DNA from: Mixta tenebrionis
GTDB taxonomy: Bacteria; Pseudomonadota; Gammaproteobacteria; Enterobacterales; Enterobacteriaceae
DNA length: 64,000 nt
NCBI RefSeq assembly: GCF_006517625.1
Contig: NZ_VHQI01000002.1
Span: 478,537-542,536 of the forward strand
Direction: 5' to 3'
A model generated the notes under the pieces. It did no database searches, was not told the DNA's origin, and was given only the letters and a program-made list of their open reading frames with translations. Within the stretch, counting starts at the first letter, position 1. Every line of letters starts with the position of its first letter. The position numbers and the translations under genes were made by a program. Positions 18,182 to 28,128 of this stretch are shown one piece after another.

Positions 18182-20905
18182 TTAGCTGCTTGAGTCAAAT
18201 ATCTTTTTTCTACCTGTCAGGCCAAAGCGCCTGCTGTAATAAGGTGCTTCTCCCTCTGGAGATACCAATACAACCTGGGCGGCTGGGCGATACTGTTTTT
18301 TACGGAACCGCTCAAGAAGATCTTCGTCAGGTATTGAAAAACTGGCGTAAAGTTCATTCCATAAGGAAAGCCGTATGGATAAGCGGCTTTTTTCCCATGA
18401 GTATTCGCCGTCTTCAACAAGGGGATGCAATACATGCTCCTCATCCATCCAGGCAAGATAAATATCCACGCTTTCTTCACCGAGACGGGTAGTAAAATCG
18501 CGATCCCTGTCCCATAAAAAATCGCTGGATTTTATGTCATAGCCCTTATCCCGTAGTAATAAGTTTTGCGCAGCAACCGAACGCTTGCTTAGGATTTGGC
18601 CAAAATTCAAATCAGCAAGCGTTTGCAGGTCAGCAGGAGCGGTAATTTTTTGCCCATAAACGCCGTCAACTAATGTACGCGCATTTTCCGGCATCTCTAT
18701 TTTTCCCGTTTCCCTTAACAATGCCTGCGTACGCCATAAACAGGCATGATCCTGATATACGAAGCCGGTGCCGCGTAAGTCTTGTCCCAGCCATCCCTGT
18801 TTTGCTTGTGGCTGCCATTCCGGGGCGAGAATATGTAGTACCGGTGCATGGCGTTCATCGGGCAAACTATTTTTAATATTTCCTTGTGCATCGCGGGTAT
18901 GCCGCTGCAAGCGCCCGGCGCGCTGAATAAGCAAATCAATCGGCGCTAAATCAGAAATCATCCAGTCAAAATCAAGATCCAGGCTTTGTTCAACCACCTG
19001 AGTGGCGATTAAAACTTTTCCTCTCCGTTCGGAAGGCGGTGCGTCTTTACCAAACCAGCTAAGCGTTTTTCCTTCAATAGTCATTCGATCCGCGAAGGCG
19101 AAACGGCTGTGGAATAACAACAAATCCTCTTCGGGGATTCTTTTGTCATTCAATAAATGCTGAAATACTTCCAGTGCCTCATCAACTGTATTACGGATCC
19201 AGCAGATGCATCCGCCAGACTCCACCACCTGATAGATAAGTTCCAACGCCTTATTGCGCTCGTAGAGCCAGTTAATGGCGACAGTACGCTGCACTTCCGG
19301 GCGCGTTGCCAGCGGTTGTTCTGTAAGGCCCGTAGAAGAAAGATGACTTAGCCAGGGGTAATCCGCCTCTTCGCTAATATCCTTAGTAGGAAATGCTGCG
19401 CCTTCATTAAAGGCGCAAACTAATTTCTCTCGTAATCCGGCTGGCAGCGTTGCGCTCAAAATAATCGCGCTGCCTCCCTGTGCCGCGTGAAAGTGCAACA
19501 GACCTTCCAGTAGTTTCACCATATAGCCATCATAGGCGTGCACTTCATCCAGCAGCAGAATCTTATTAGACATGCCCAGCAGTCGCAGTGATTGATGGCG
19601 AAAAGGCATTACTGCCATCAGCAGCTGATCCAACGTACCAACACCCACCTCAGCAAGCAGCGCTTTTTTACGGGAGTCAGCAAACCAGGCATGACACTCG
19701 CCCAGGGCGCTGGCATCGTCCTGCGCATAATTTTCCGTTGATCCTTCGCCGGGCTGCCATACAGACTCTTTAAAGGAAGAGGACATTTCCCGTCCGCCAT
19801 GAGCCAGTACCAGTGAAGGTCTGGCTTCATTACTGAATAGCGCGCGATAAGCCTTTGCCAGCCGCGTATACATTGCGTTGGCCGTCGCCATTGTTGGCAG
19901 GCCGACATAGAGCCCATTACCTTTCTGCGCTGACATTAAGCGGTGCGTCAGAATCAGTGCGGCTTCGGTTTTACCCGCGCCGGTCACATCTTCCATAATA
20001 ATTAACTGTGGTCCGGGAGCGGAGATATCCAGCGTAGCCGCCCGTTGCTGCAGGGGCGTCAGCGTTTCAATAAAAGGAAAAAGCGCCTGATGTCCGTTAT
20101 AGCTTCTAAGTGCTGAGGGTTCGGGGACGTGCAATAGCGCCCGCTGGGCTTTTTCGCAGGCAAGAGGCCAATATTCTTCCAGAGTCATCGGGCTGCTGAT
20201 AAGTGGGAAGAAGGTTTCATTTGATCCCATCCAGTCAGCCAGCGTTATTAATCCGGCAAAAAACCAGCTTTGTTGCCTTAGATTTTTCTTACTCTCTTTT
20301 TGTTGCCATTCCTGCGGCAGGGTGAAAGGGAAGAGCTGGGACAACGCTTCCAGAAAGCGGCCCGCCGTAGCAATATCTTCATCATCAAAGGCGAGAGAAC
20401 TTCTACTTTGCGTATCCGGCGGGATGCCATGATGTCCCGTACTAATGGATAACCACGTCGTTAATGAGCTTTTAAATTTATCCCGATGCTCTTTTTCTAT
20501 ATTTGCAATAATTTTATTACCATTATTACACCACTCTTTAAATAATTCAGTCCATAAATAAAAACCTAACGTATCATGGCGTTCTAAAGCCGCAATGCCG
20601 CTAATCGGACGAACCAGCGGGGTATCTGGAAATAAAGCGAACTTTTGAAAACCTCTGGCGAATTTACCTATATCATGGCTGGCGAAGAGCCAGGCGATCC
20701 AGTTTGCGCCATCTTTATCTGATATTCCACATTTACGCAGCATATCGTTAATGTTAAAAATGTTATTTTTAACGAAGTAAAATCCACAGGCTGCTACATC
20801 AAGGCAGTGATAAGCGAGAAGATGATAAGGAGAATTTTTATCACTGGCGGATCTGTTGGTTTTTCCCCAATAGCGTAAATATTCCGGGAGTGTTAATGCT
20901 GTCAT
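18182..20905 (-). CDS. cas3: CRISPR-associated nuclease/helicase Cas3, type I-E
   Basis: Target-degrading effector recruited by Cascade after R-loop formation. It is a 907-aa protein: N-terminal HD nuclease (His33 in AYHCLDVAA, His77-Asp78 in ASHDIGKFARGF, His159-His160), then a superfamily 2 helicase with Walker A VTGAGKT (307-313), DEVH box (453-456) and ATQVVEQSLDLDFD before motif VI (IQRAGRLQRH). All catalytic motifs are intact. It is divergent from the cse1 operon across 925 bp. A TATAAT hexamer lies about 28 bp upstream on the minus strand, and AGGT precedes the ATG. Confidence 0.97.
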   Translation of the reverse strand: MTALTLPEYLRYWGKTNRSASDKNSPYHLLAYHCLDVAACGFYFVKNNIFNINDMLRKCGISDKDGANWIAWLFASHDIGKFARGFQKFALFPDTPLVRPISGIAALERHDTLGFYLWTELFKEWCNNGNKIIANIEKEHRDKFKSSLTTWLSISTGHHGIPPDTQSRSSLAFDDEDIATAGRFLEALSQLFPFTLPQEWQQKESKKNLRQQSWFFAGLITLADWMGSNETFFPLISSPMTLEEYWPLACEKAQRALLHVPEPSALRSYNGHQALFPFIETLTPLQQRAATLDISAPGPQLIIMEDVTGAGKTEAALILTHRLMSAQKGNGLYVGLPTMATANAMYTRLAKAYRALFSNEARPSLVLAHGGREMSSSFKESVWQPGEGSTENYAQDDASALGECHAWFADSRKKALLAEVGVGTLDQLLMAVMPFRHQSLRLLGMSNKILLLDEVHAYDGYMVKLLEGLLHFHAAQGGSAIILSATLPAGLREKLVCAFNEGAAFPTKDISEEADYPWLSHLSSTGLTEQPLATRPEVQRTVAINWLYERNKALELIYQVVESGGCICWIRNTVDEALEVFQHLLNDKRIPEEDLLLFHSRFAFADRMTIEGKTLSWFGKDAPPSERRGKVLIATQVVEQSLDLDFDWMISDLAPIDLLIQRAGRLQRHTRDAQGNIKNSLPDERHAPVLHILAPEWQPQAKQGWLGQDLRGTGFVYQDHACLWRTQALLRETGKIEMPENARTLVDGVYGQKITAPADLQTLADLNFGQILSKRSVAAQNLLLRDKGYDIKSSDFLWDRDRDFTTRLGEESVDIYLAWMDEEHVLHPLVEDGEYSWEKSRLSIRLSLWNELYASFSIPDEDLLERFRKKQYRPAAQVVLVSPEGEAPYYSRRFGLTGRKKIFDSSS

Positions 20906-21382
20906 GGTTTTTACCTGAAATGTTATATTAGAATTATAGAAAATAGTAAGCTGGATGACTTACGAAAAAAATGGTTTTCTCTCACACTATAAATAATTTG
21001 TAGCGTAGGTTTTATTATTTCAACCAATAAGGGTTTATAATTTTCTATTTTCGCTGCTATCTGTTATGACAGAAATATTCGATGCTAATAATTTTTGTGC
21101 AAACCTTTTTCGTTTTGCGTCGGAAAGTGTTCGGCGTACCTGAGCCGCAGATTATATAAGAGCAACGTTGTTGTTGTACGTAGCCTGATGCCTTAAAGGA
21201 AAAAACCGCAACGCTTATTGGAAATAATTAATAAGCAACCAGGATATTTGTTGCAGGTGCTGATGCAACACCAGCCCACTCTTCCTGGAAAAGCCCGAAG
21301 CAGGGCGTGCGCTTTGACACAGATATTGGGTGAGGTGTATGGCAAATGATGCGGATTCAGAAGTGTGCAAAATATGTACTGC
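20906..21382. other. AT-rich cas3/cse1 intergenic region, left part
   Basis: No gene is seen. The DNA is A+T rich (TTTATAATTTTCTATTTT-like stretches), as in H-NS-silenced cas promoters of enterics. The cas3 promoter must lie near 20933-20960 on the minus strand. A 7-bp inverted repeat TGTTGCA/TGCAACA lies near 21248-21270. Confidence 0.6.
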
Positions 21383-21472
21383 TGGTTTATCCCCGCTTAC
21401 GCGGGGAACAATAAAGCACAAAACTAGCAACGTGTTCGTCTCTTGGTTCAACCCCACAACTATGGGGAGTTG
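21383..21472 (-). CRISPR. Reverse-oriented two-repeat mini-CRISPR, CreR/CreA-like RNA candidate
   Basis: Two variant repeats on the minus strand: 21444-21472 (strongly diverged, but its hairpin is kept by compensating changes, CCCCAT-AGTT-GTGGGG) and 21383-21411 (four mismatches to the array repeat, stem CCCCGC/GCGGGG intact). Their starts are exactly 61 bp apart, leaving a 32-nt guide (21412-21443, read AGAGACGAACA... on the minus strand). Degenerate repeats with conserved hairpins beside cas promoters are characteristic of crRNA-like regulators (CreR, CreA). The guide has a seed match with AAG PAM at 21523-21536. Confidence 0.65.
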
Positions 21473-21522
21473 AAAAGCTTAGCAGACCGAAAATGACAAG
21501 GCTAGTCTGATGTTCTTCATAA

Positions 21523-21536
21523 TGTTCCTCTCTCTT
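21523..21536 (-). promoter_or_regulatory. Partial protospacer with AAG PAM for the mini-CRISPR guide
   Basis: On the minus strand the site reads AAG (PAM, 21534-21536) then AGAGAGGAACA (21533 down to 21523). The guide begins AGAGACGAACA. Only position 6 differs, a position flipped out and not read by type I-E Cascade; from position 12 on complementarity breaks down. This should allow Cascade binding but not Cas3 cleavage. The site lies 9 bp upstream of the predicted -35 box of the cse1 promoter. Confidence 0.6.
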
Positions 21537-21545
21537 ATTATTGAG

Positions 21546-21574
21546 TTGATAGCGAAAGAAAATCGAAGTATATT
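21546..21574 (+). promoter_or_regulatory. Predicted promoter for the cse1 operon
   Basis: TTGATA (21546-21551), 17-bp spacer, TATATT (21569-21574). Transcription would start near 21581, giving a roughly 250-nt leader before cse1 that includes a 25-codon ORF and a strong hairpin. An alternative -10 (TATTAT, 21536-21541) overlaps the Cascade target site. Confidence 0.5.
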
Positions 21575-21707
21575 AGCCTTATTGACGCTATGGGTAATGA
21601 GGTTCCAGAACAGAGCCCACGTCAGAGGTGGGGCATCTGTCTGGATAAGCATCGAAACTTCATTCTAACAGGACGCCCCGGTCATCAGCAAATAATGAGG
21701 GAGCATT

Positions 21708-21785
21708 ATGGTGATCACCACCGTGCTAACCCAGGGAGAAATGCTGTTGTTAATGGCATTTCTGTTGACTGGATTAAAGCGCTGA
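21708..21785 (+). CDS. Possible 25-aa hydrophobic leader peptide or small toxin upstream of cse1
   Basis: ATG at 21708, TGA at 21783-21785, preceded by GAGGGAG with 4-bp spacing, which is a good ribosome site. The peptide starts MVITTVLTQGE and continues with the hydrophobic run MLLLMAFLLTGL, ending KR: one short membrane span with a basic tail, the general form of type I toxins. It lies in the long leader between the predicted promoter and cse1, and its start codon overlaps the palindrome GGTGATCACC. It could be a CreT-like toxin, a leader peptide or chance; no family match is claimed. Confidence 0.3.
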   Translation: MVITTVLTQGEMLLLMAFLLTGLKR

Positions 21786-21793
21786 CTCGTCCA

Positions 21794-21813
21794 GCTGGCC
21801 CGGTTGGGCCAGC
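21794..21813 (+). other. Strong hairpin just upstream of the cse1 ribosome site
   Basis: GCTGGCCC-GGTT-GGGCCAGC, a perfect 8-bp stem with a tetraloop, ending 4 bp before CAGGAG of cse1. There is no T-run, so it is not a classic terminator; it may shape translation or processing of the cas message. Confidence 0.6.
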
Positions 21814-21830
21814 ATTACAGGAGTAACGAT

Positions 21831-23402
21831 ATGGATTTAACCCAGGAGAAATGGCTGCCTGTCATTCTGAACGATGGGCAGAAAACCAAAATCTCTCTGT
21901 CTGAGCTGTTAAATGACAATATTATGGATGTTGCCTGGCCCCGGTCTGATTTCCAGGGCGCTGCGTGGCAAATGCTGATTGGCGTGCTGCAATGCACCGT
22001 TGCGCCAGAAGATGAAGATAGCTGGGATGAGGTTTGGGATGACGGTATTGATGCCGAAAAATGGACGCAGGCATTAAGTTCCATTTCTCCTGCCTTACGT
22101 TTCGGTGCAGAGAAACCGTCATTCCTGCAAAGCTTTGAGCCGCTGGATAGTGAAAATAGTTCAATATCCGGGTTGCTGATTGAAGCGCCGGGCGGAAACA
22201 CCCTCAAGCTAAATAAAGATCATTTCGTCAAGCGCGGCAGCGTTGAACAAATTTGTCCGCACTGTGCGGCTATGGCGCTCTTTGCGGTACAAACCAACTC
22301 ACCAGCGGGTGGGGCGGGCTATCGTGTGGGAATGCGCGGCGGCGGGCCGCTAACAACGCTGGTTGTTCCGCTGCAGGAGGAAAAATTCCCGCTGTGGAAA
22401 AAACTATGGCTCAATATTTTACCGCAGGAGCAGGCTTTAAAACCTGAACAGTATCCGCTGGTTTTTCCCTGGTTAGCGCCGACAAAAACCAGTGAAAAAG
22501 CCGGAAACGTTGTCACGCCGGAAAATGCCCATCCGCTTCAGGCGTACTGGGGCATGCCGCGGCGTATTGAGCTGGATTTTTCACATACCCAGGCGGGTGT
22601 CTGTGATTTATGCGGCGAGCCACATGAAAAGCTGCTGCTGCAAATGCGCACTAAAAATTATGGCGTGCAGTATGATGGCTGGCTGCATCCTCTCTCACCT
22701 TATCGTCAGGCGCTGAAAGATCCTTCCGCGCCCTGGCTGGCATTAAAGGGCCAGCCGGGAGGGCTAAGCTATAAAGACTGGCTGGGCGTAAGCCTGGAAT
22801 ATAGTGATAAATTTAATAAATGCCAATCGGCAAAAGTAGTGCGCTATGCCAGCGACAGGGACAAAATAGATACCGGGCTATGGTGCTTTGCCTGGGATAT
22901 GGATAATGCCAAGGCGCGCTGCTGGTATCAACATCGTATTCCGCTGCTTAATGTTTCTCGCCCCAAACGCCGACGTTTTCAGGATGCTATTTCTCTGGTG
23001 CTACAGCTGGCAACGGAATCATTAACGCTGCTCAGATATGCATTAAAAAGCGCTATGTTTGAAAATCCCAAAGAGGCTAAGTTTGATTTCAGCATGGTGG
23101 ATATTGCTTTCTGGCAGGAAACCGAACCCGCCTTTCGTACGTTACTAAAAGCCCTGATGGCCGATCCGCAGCGCAAAGATTTCGCAACGCGCCAGGCGTT
23201 ACGTAACTGGGAAAGCGAGTTAATTAACTATCTATTGCAGGTTTTTGACCGTGATGCGTTAACCGATCCTGATTGCCCGGACGATATTCTGCTGCGCCAG
23301 ATAAAAGCACGCCGCATATTAATTGGCAGCTATTACAAGCTAAAAATGCGTGAGGATCTAATCGCATTAGCGAAAGAAGAACAGGAGGCGAAAAGTGTTT
23401 AA
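21831..23402 (+). CDS. casA: Cascade large subunit Cse1 (CasA, Cas8e)
   Basis: PAM-recognising large subunit of the type I-E Cascade complex, which recruits Cas3. It is 523 aa with start ATG at 21831, preceded by CAGGAG at 7-bp spacing. Two Cys pairs (CPHC around residue 143 and CDLCGEPHE around 260) suggest a zinc-binding element, as in other Cse1 proteins. The fold region around LTTLVVPLQ and the C-terminal helical bundle (from about residue 370) fit the family. It overlaps cse2 by 8 bp and leads a tight seven-gene operon. Confidence 0.95.
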   Translation: MDLTQEKWLPVILNDGQKTKISLSELLNDNIMDVAWPRSDFQGAAWQMLIGVLQCTVAPEDEDSWDEVWDDGIDAEKWTQALSSISPALRFGAEKPSFLQSFEPLDSENSSISGLLIEAPGGNTLKLNKDHFVKRGSVEQICPHCAAMALFAVQTNSPAGGAGYRVGMRGGGPLTTLVVPLQEEKFPLWKKLWLNILPQEQALKPEQYPLVFPWLAPTKTSEKAGNVVTPENAHPLQAYWGMPRRIELDFSHTQAGVCDLCGEPHEKLLLQMRTKNYGVQYDGWLHPLSPYRQALKDPSAPWLALKGQPGGLSYKDWLGVSLEYSDKFNKCQSAKVVRYASDRDKIDTGLWCFAWDMDNAKARCWYQHRIPLLNVSRPKRRRFQDAISLVLQLATESLTLLRYALKSAMFENPKEAKFDFSMVDIAFWQETEPAFRTLLKALMADPQRKDFATRQALRNWESELINYLLQVFDRDALTDPDCPDDILLRQIKARRILIGSYYKLKMREDLIALAKEEQEAKSV

Positions 23403-23985
23403 TAATGATACCGCGGCGTTGCGGAAAATTACGAGTCCAAAGGCGCAACAGACGATACGCGACTGGTTCGCAATGTTGTCCGAACGCTATGCCAAAGAGG
23501 GTAACGGACGAGCCTGGCGCGCCAAGATTAAACGCATGCAGCCTCCTTATGACGTAATGATGAGCGAAGGTTATAGCGTTCTTCGTCAGCGACTTGTAGC
23601 ACATATGGCGCTGCGTCCGATAGATGACATGGCGCTGGCGTTATTTGTCAGCGTTGCTGTGCATATTAAATATGAGAATCAAAAATTAAGCTTCGCTGCT
23701 CAACTTGGAGAAAAAGCTGAAAGCGCCAGACCCATTCTGTCTTCTCTGCGTTTTGAACGTCTGCAAAAAGCGCGCGATCCAGAAACCCTTTGTCAGTTAC
23801 TGATTAGAGCAGTAAAGCTCCGCAATTATTATGGCGTCAATATTCTCTCGCTGGCCGATAGCATTTTCTTATGGATGGAAGAGTGGCAGCGGCGCGAAGC
23901 GCATCAGCCTGAAGATCGTAATCCTTTTGCCAGAAACCGTATTCGTTGGGCAAATGAATATCTTTTTACTGCACGTGACGTATAA
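23395..23985 (+). CDS. casB: Cascade small subunit Cse2 (CasB, Cas11)
   Basis: Small helical subunit present in two copies in Cascade; it stabilises the crRNA and the non-target strand. It is 196 aa with a GTG start within the cse1 reading end (8-bp overlap), preceded by CAGGAGG-type sequence in cse1. Visible family traits are the N-terminal WFAMLSERYAKEGNGRAWRAKIKR and the basic C-terminal region ARNRIRWANEYLF. Position 2 in the operon is standard for type I-E. Confidence 0.93.
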   Translation: MFNNDTAALRKITSPKAQQTIRDWFAMLSERYAKEGNGRAWRAKIKRMQPPYDVMMSEGYSVLRQRLVAHMALRPIDDMALALFVSVAVHIKYENQKLSFAAQLGEKAESARPILSSLRFERLQKARDPETLCQLLIRAVKLRNYYGVNILSLADSIFLWMEEWQRREAHQPEDRNPFARNRIRWANEYLFTARDV

Positions 23986-24007
23986 CTATTTTTAGAAGGA
24001 CTTAACC

Positions 24008-25072
24008 ATGACGACTTTTATTCAGCTTCATCTGTTAACTGCCTATGCGCCTGCCAATCTGAACCGTGATGATTCCGGACGTCCGAAAACCGCTTATATG
24101 GGCGGCGTTGAGCGCCTGCGCGTATCGTCGCAAAGCCTGAAGCGCGCCTGGCGCTGTTCAGATACTTTTGATGAGGCGGTAAAAGGAAATATCGGTAAGC
24201 GCACGCGACGCATGGGCATAGAATATGTCTATAAGCCGATGAACGACGCAGGCGTTGCGGAAAAAATCGCCAGGGCAGCCGCAGAAAAAATTGCCGCTCA
24301 ATTTGGCAAACTTAAAAAAGATAAAAATGCCACGTCTGAACAAAAACTTGAAATAGAGCAAATAGCCCACCTCAGTAAACATGAAATTGAACTGATCAAA
24401 CAGCTGGTTGATACCTTAATCGCCGAAAAGCGTGAACCTAATGAAGAAGAAGTGAAGCTGCTGCGTAAAGAGCAACGTACCGTTGATATGGCGCTGTTTG
24501 GTCGTATGCTGGCCTCTTCGCCGGATTTCAATGTCGAGGCCGCCTGTCAGGTTTCCCATGCGCTGGGGGTTAGCGCCGTGACGGTTGAGGATGATTTTTT
24601 CACCGCCGTTGACGATCTGAAGTATATGGATATAGAAAAAGATGCCGGTTCCGGCCATATGGGCGAGCAGAGTTTTGCCTCGGCGCTTTTTTACACCTAT
24701 ATCTGCATTAGCCGCGATCTGCTAATAAAAAACCTCGGCGGCAATGAAGAGCTGGCGAAACGCGCCATCGCCGCGCTGACGGAAACAGCCTTAACCGTAT
24801 CGCCGATCGGCAAACAAAACAGCTTTGCCTCCCGCGCCTATGCCTCTTATGCGCTGGCGGAAGTTGGACAGCGGCAGCCGCGTTCGCTGGCGGCGGCGTT
24901 CTTCCAGCCAGTATATGATGCCGATCAGATCCCGGCAGCTATCCAGCGCCTGAAACAGCAGCGGGATAGTTTTGATCGCGTTTATGGCAAGTGCGCTGAC
25001 GATTGGGCAGAACTGAACGTGCCGGAAGGTAAGGGAACGCTGGCGGAATTACTGGCCTTTGTCAGCCAGTGA
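24008..25072 (+). CDS. casC: Cascade backbone subunit Cas7e (CasC, Cse4)
   Basis: Backbone RNA-binding subunit, six copies of which line the crRNA. It is 354 aa, normal. The N-terminal RAMP-type signature LTAYAPANLNRDDSGRPKTA followed by GGVERLRVSSQSLKRAWR is nearly diagnostic; SPIGKQNSFASRAYA lies in the C-terminal half. AGAAGG precedes the ATG at good spacing, 22 bp after cse2. Confidence 0.96.
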   Translation: MTTFIQLHLLTAYAPANLNRDDSGRPKTAYMGGVERLRVSSQSLKRAWRCSDTFDEAVKGNIGKRTRRMGIEYVYKPMNDAGVAEKIARAAAEKIAAQFGKLKKDKNATSEQKLEIEQIAHLSKHEIELIKQLVDTLIAEKREPNEEEVKLLRKEQRTVDMALFGRMLASSPDFNVEAACQVSHALGVSAVTVEDDFFTAVDDLKYMDIEKDAGSGHMGEQSFASALFYTYICISRDLLIKNLGGNEELAKRAIAALTETALTVSPIGKQNSFASRAYASYALAEVGQRQPRSLAAAFFQPVYDADQIPAAIQRLKQQRDSFDRVYGKCADDWAELNVPEGKGTLAELLAFVSQ

Positions 25073-25081
25073 GGATGAATA

Positions 25082-25807
25082 ATGAAGGAATACTTGGTTT
25101 TCCAGCTCTATTCGCCGCTTGCTTCATGGGGTGAAGAAGCGCCTGGCGAGGTGCGTCACTCTGCCACGGTGCCGGGGCGTTCCGCTCTGCTGGGATTACT
25201 GGCGGCGGCAGTAGGCATCTGCCGGGATGAAGAGCAGAGGCTGAACGTTTTTAATCAGCATTATCATCTGGCGGTGCACGCGCTTGCGACTCAGGATCGC
25301 TGGCTGCGTGATTATCATACCGTCAGCGCCCCACGAGAAAATAAAAAATACAACTATTACACCCGGCGGGATGAGCTTTGCCTTGCGCCAGAAGAGGTCG
25401 GGACATTGATCTCCCAGCGTGAATATCGCTGCGACGGCTACTGGCACGTGGCGGTAAGCGCCACGCCTGACGCGCCATATTCGCTTGCCGAGCTGTGCGA
25501 GAAACTATTCTCGCCGCATTTTCCGCTCTATCTGGGGAGAAAATCTTGCCCGCTGGCGTTGCCGCTGGCGCCGCGTCTGATGAGCGGCTCGCTAAAAGAG
25601 GTGTTTATCCGTGCCGTTGAAGAGCTTTCGGCAGCGGAATTAACCGGTTTTATATCATCGGGTGGGGCCTGTTACTGGGACGATCCTGATGAGCAAAGCA
25701 TCGATTGCCAGCAAAAACAGCACAGCAACAGTCAGCCGTTAAGCCGCAGGCGCTGGCAGTTTGGGCGCTATGCCCGTTTCTACGGACAGCTGTTGGGGAG
25801 GGAATAA
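25082..25807 (+). CDS. casD: Cascade subunit Cas5e (CasD)
   Basis: RAMP-fold subunit that caps the 5' handle of the crRNA next to Cse1. It is 241 aa. Family signatures are the N-terminal LVFQLYSPLASWGEEAPGEVR, PGRSALLGLLAAAVGI and LYLGRKSCPLALPL. The start is 9 bp after the cas7 stop with GAGGA upstream; the stop overlaps the cas6e start (TAATG), so translation is coupled. Confidence 0.95.
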   Translation: MKEYLVFQLYSPLASWGEEAPGEVRHSATVPGRSALLGLLAAAVGICRDEEQRLNVFNQHYHLAVHALATQDRWLRDYHTVSAPRENKKYNYYTRRDELCLAPEEVGTLISQREYRCDGYWHVAVSATPDAPYSLAELCEKLFSPHFPLYLGRKSCPLALPLAPRLMSGSLKEVFIRAVEELSAAELTGFISSGGACYWDDPDEQSIDCQQKQHSNSQPLSRRRWQFGRYARFYGQLLGRE

Positions 25808-26510
25808 TGTATTTGTCTCGTATTCAGCTTTTATTTAACAGGCTGACCCCGCAAATGCTGAGCAAATGGGATTCAGCGACGCTTTATGCCAGTCATCAAT
25901 GGCTGTGGCAACTTTTTCCCCAGCAGGAGACGCGCCCGTTCCTGTTTCGTCAGGATCATCACGGTCGTTTTTTCGTTTTATCCACTATTCCGCCGCTGAC
26001 GCAGCATGAGCTGTTTAATATCGAAACTAAACCTTTTAATCCGCAGCTGGTTAAAGGTATGACGCTGACTTTTCAGTTACGCGCTAACCCCGTTGTTACG
26101 CGTAATAAAAAGCGCAGTGATGTCATGATGGATGCTAAATATCAGGCGAAAGCGCAGAACGTACCGCAGGAGCAGTGGCCGGAATTGCAGCAGCAGGCGG
26201 CGCAGCGCTGGCTTGAAAAACAGGGCGAAAAGTATGGCTTTCGTTTGATTGCGCCGGAAATCGATGAATTTTCGCTGTGGGCCGGTGAAGATGAAGATGA
26301 AACATCCGTGCGTTGTACTTGCGTAACAGCCTGGCGGCAACATCAATTTATCCGTAAGGCGCAGGAGAAACCCGTTACTTTCAGCAGCGTAGATTTTGAA
26401 GGCACGCTTTGTATTACTGATGCAGCGTTATTTGAGCAGGCCCTATTTCATGGAGTGGGCAAAAGTAAGGCGCTGGGCTGTGGTCTGTTAATGGTAAAAA
26501 GAAAACGCTG

Positions 26511-26511
<1 letters not shown>
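25807..26511 (+). CDS. casE: CRISPR pre-crRNA endoribonuclease Cas6e (CasE)
   Basis: Cuts the pre-crRNA at the base of each repeat hairpin and stays bound to the 3' handle. It is 234 aa from the ATG at 25807; the upstream extension in the same frame lies within cas5. It begins MYLSRIQL, as E. coli Cas6e begins MYLSK. The catalytic histidine corresponds to His30 in ASHQWLWQLFP, and the C-terminal glycine-rich GVGKSKALGCGLL is present. Besides the main arrays, it would also process the variant repeats of the mini-CRISPR at 21.4 kb if their hairpins are accepted. Confidence 0.95.
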
Positions 26512-27724
<1,213 letters not shown>

Positions 27725-28128
27725 TTTAATGTTCTTTAAAAAGCGTTTCCATGCGAGCGGGAGTAAGGTGATCACATCAGGAAATATTGTGGATGATAAA
27801 TTGCTTTTTACCGCTCATGGACTTGAACAATGAACCTTGCGGGGAGTTAGCTCGGTTTTTGTTATTGATTGCCTGGTATAGAGCGATAAATAATCTCAAT
27901 ATTGCGTAAAATGCATATTCGTGATTAAAAGGTTTTGAGAATCAATATGAAGCGGGACGTTAGCTTTATCACCCGTACAAATAGCGGCAATTCTTCGTCG
28001 CAATACCGTCAGCAAAAATGAAATATTAAGCAACCTGTGCCGTATGAAAACGCATGATTGTTTGCAGATCATTTTTCGCCGAGGCTCATCAGAACTGGCA
28101 GTTTTTTGCTGGTGACATGCAGGCGCAT
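27725..28128. other. Gap after cas2
   Basis: About 400 bp without a convincing gene. The first bases contain GTTCTTTAAAAA (27731-27742), a 12-mer also present in the array 1 leader, and a weakly repeat-like AGCGGGAGTAAGG just after it. This may be a relic of a lost array, since E. coli has its array at this place. No clear terminator for the cas operon is seen. Confidence 0.5.

Noticed and set aside
21215-21457. 80-codon minus-strand ORF over the mini-CRISPR
   Set aside because: It simply translates one of the variant repeats; no start signal.
21590-21826. 78-codon ORF just upstream of cse1
   Set aside because: No ribosome site before its ATG and a Pro/Arg/His-rich composition; the 25-codon ORF in another frame has a better start, so this one was not called.
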